A stretch of 5,619 nt of DNA, taken from the NCBI GenBank assembly GCA_016790385.1, contig JAEUNV010000003.1, positions 1-5,619 on the forward strand, read 5' to 3'. The notes under the pieces were generated by a model. That model did not search any database and had not been told where the DNA came from. It saw nothing but the letters and a program-made list of their open reading frames with translations. Below are positions 5,146 to 5,619 of the stretch, in pieces. Positions within the stretch are counted from its first letter, which is position 1. The number at the start of each line of letters is the position of its first letter. The translations under genes and the position numbers were made by a program. The stretch is from Zoogloea sp. (GTDB lineage: Bacteria; Pseudomonadota; Gammaproteobacteria; Burkholderiales; Rhodocyclaceae).

Positions 5146-5619
5146 CTACAGCAAGACGCGCTCGATGCCGCCCTGGTTGGCCTTGTCCACGTAGTCGGAC
5201 ATCCAGTTGTCGCCCAGGATGTGTTTGGCCATCTCGACCACGATGTAATCCGCATCCACGCCGCCTGCGTCGCCACTGTAGCGCGACAGGCCCTGTAGAC
5301 AGCTCGGGCAGGAGGTGAGGATCTTGACCGGGGTGGCGGCGTCGGCGCCGCGGAGTTTTTCAGCGCCTTTCTCGATCTCTTCCTGCTTGCGGAAACGCAC
5401 CTGGGTGGAGACGTCGGGACGCGACACGGCCAGGGTGCCGGATTCGCCGCAGCAGCGGTCGGACAGATCGACCCGCGTACCCATCAGCTCGTTGGCCACC
5501 TTGATGCCGGAATGGACCTTCATCGGCGTGTGGCAGGGCTCGTGGTACATGTAGCGGGCGCCGGTGATGCCCTCCAGCTTGAGGCCCTTCTCCATCAGGT
5601 ACTCGTGGATGTCGAGCAG
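5146..5619 (-). CDS. C-terminal part of a large FAD/Fe-S oxidoreductase with CCG (cysteine-rich) domain
   Basis: Only the last 157 residues are present; the gene runs off the right edge and is open throughout, so the methionine at 5595 is internal. The cysteine-rich CCG domain seen in heterodisulfide reductase, GlpC and GlcF relatives is visible: YHEPCHTP (Cys29 of the fragment), DRCCGESG (Cys56-Cys57) and TSCPSCLQG (Cys104, Cys107). Such domains usually carry the electron-transfer site of flavin-linked dehydrogenases of lactate, glycolate, glycerol 3-phosphate or similar substrates. The ending GGIERVLL, together with the overall sequence, reminds me of the very long DUF3683-type FAD/FMN-binding oxidoreductases of betaproteobacteria (about 1,280 residues), in which an FAD-linked oxidase domain precedes the Fe-S part; this is recollection, not a search. 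Cysteine spacing (26 between first and second blocks, 46 to the CxxC) differs somewhat from the classic CCG pattern. The substrate cannot be told from this fragment. It is separated from the PEP-CTERM gene by about 180 bp and is probably a separate transcript. Confidence 0.85.
   Translation of the reverse strand: MLDIHEYLMEKGLKLEGITGARYMYHEPCHTPMKVHSGIKVANELMGTRVDLSDRCCGESGTLAVSRPDVSTQVRFRKQEEIEKGAEKLRGADAATPVKILTSCPSCLQGLSRYSGDAGGVDADYIVVEMAKHILGDNWMSDYVDKANQGGIERVLL

Overview
The window looks like the chromosome of a high-GC betaproteobacterium, most probably of the Rhodocyclales (Thauera/Azoarcus/Zoogloea type). Pointers are the strong third-position GC bias, a PEP-CTERM exported protein, a DUF3683-like FAD/Fe-S oxidoreductase tail and a compact cobalamin operon. 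The taxonomic call is inference from gene content, not from a marker gene. Six protein genes are supported, two of them cut by the window edges. I see no tRNA, rRNA, CRISPR array, transposase or phage gene.

Left part (1-3172, minus strand): three tightly packed corrinoid genes, read right to left. First comes a long CobL/CbiET-like protein (625 aa) with an Ala/Pro-rich, Lys/Arg-patched N-terminal extension of about 225 residues and methyltransferase halves whose signature motifs are eroded. Next is uroporphyrinogen-III C-methyltransferase (cobA, TTG start). Last is the N-terminal 164 residues of cobyrinate a,c-diamide synthase (cobB/cbiA), overlapping cobA by 8 bp. SUMT supplies precorrin-2, CobL normally acts late in ring methylation and decarboxylation, and CobB amidates side chains a and c, so the three genes form part of one cobalamin operon that continues to the left.

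Middle (3173-4213): a 213-bp divergent intergenic region separates the cobalamin operon from a plus-strand beta-class carbonic anhydrase (243 aa) with an N-terminal signal peptide, so probably periplasmic. A long GC-rich hairpin 27 nt after its stop codon sits between it and the convergent next gene and may serve as a terminator.

Right part (4214-5619, minus strand): a PEP-CTERM protein of unknown function (250 aa from the preferred start), preceded by a conspicuous 9+6-bp dyad that ends two bases before its Shine-Dalgarno sequence. At the right edge is the last 157 residues of a large cysteine-rich (CCG domain) Fe-S oxidoreductase. The carbonic anhydrase, PEP-CTERM and oxidoreductase genes have no obvious functional link to the cobalamin operon.

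Most of the window is ordinary housekeeping or exported-protein content. The points that deserve a second look are the CobL-like protein (extension plus degenerate motifs), its in-frame TGA connection to cobA, and the 5'-leader dyad of the PEP-CTERM gene.
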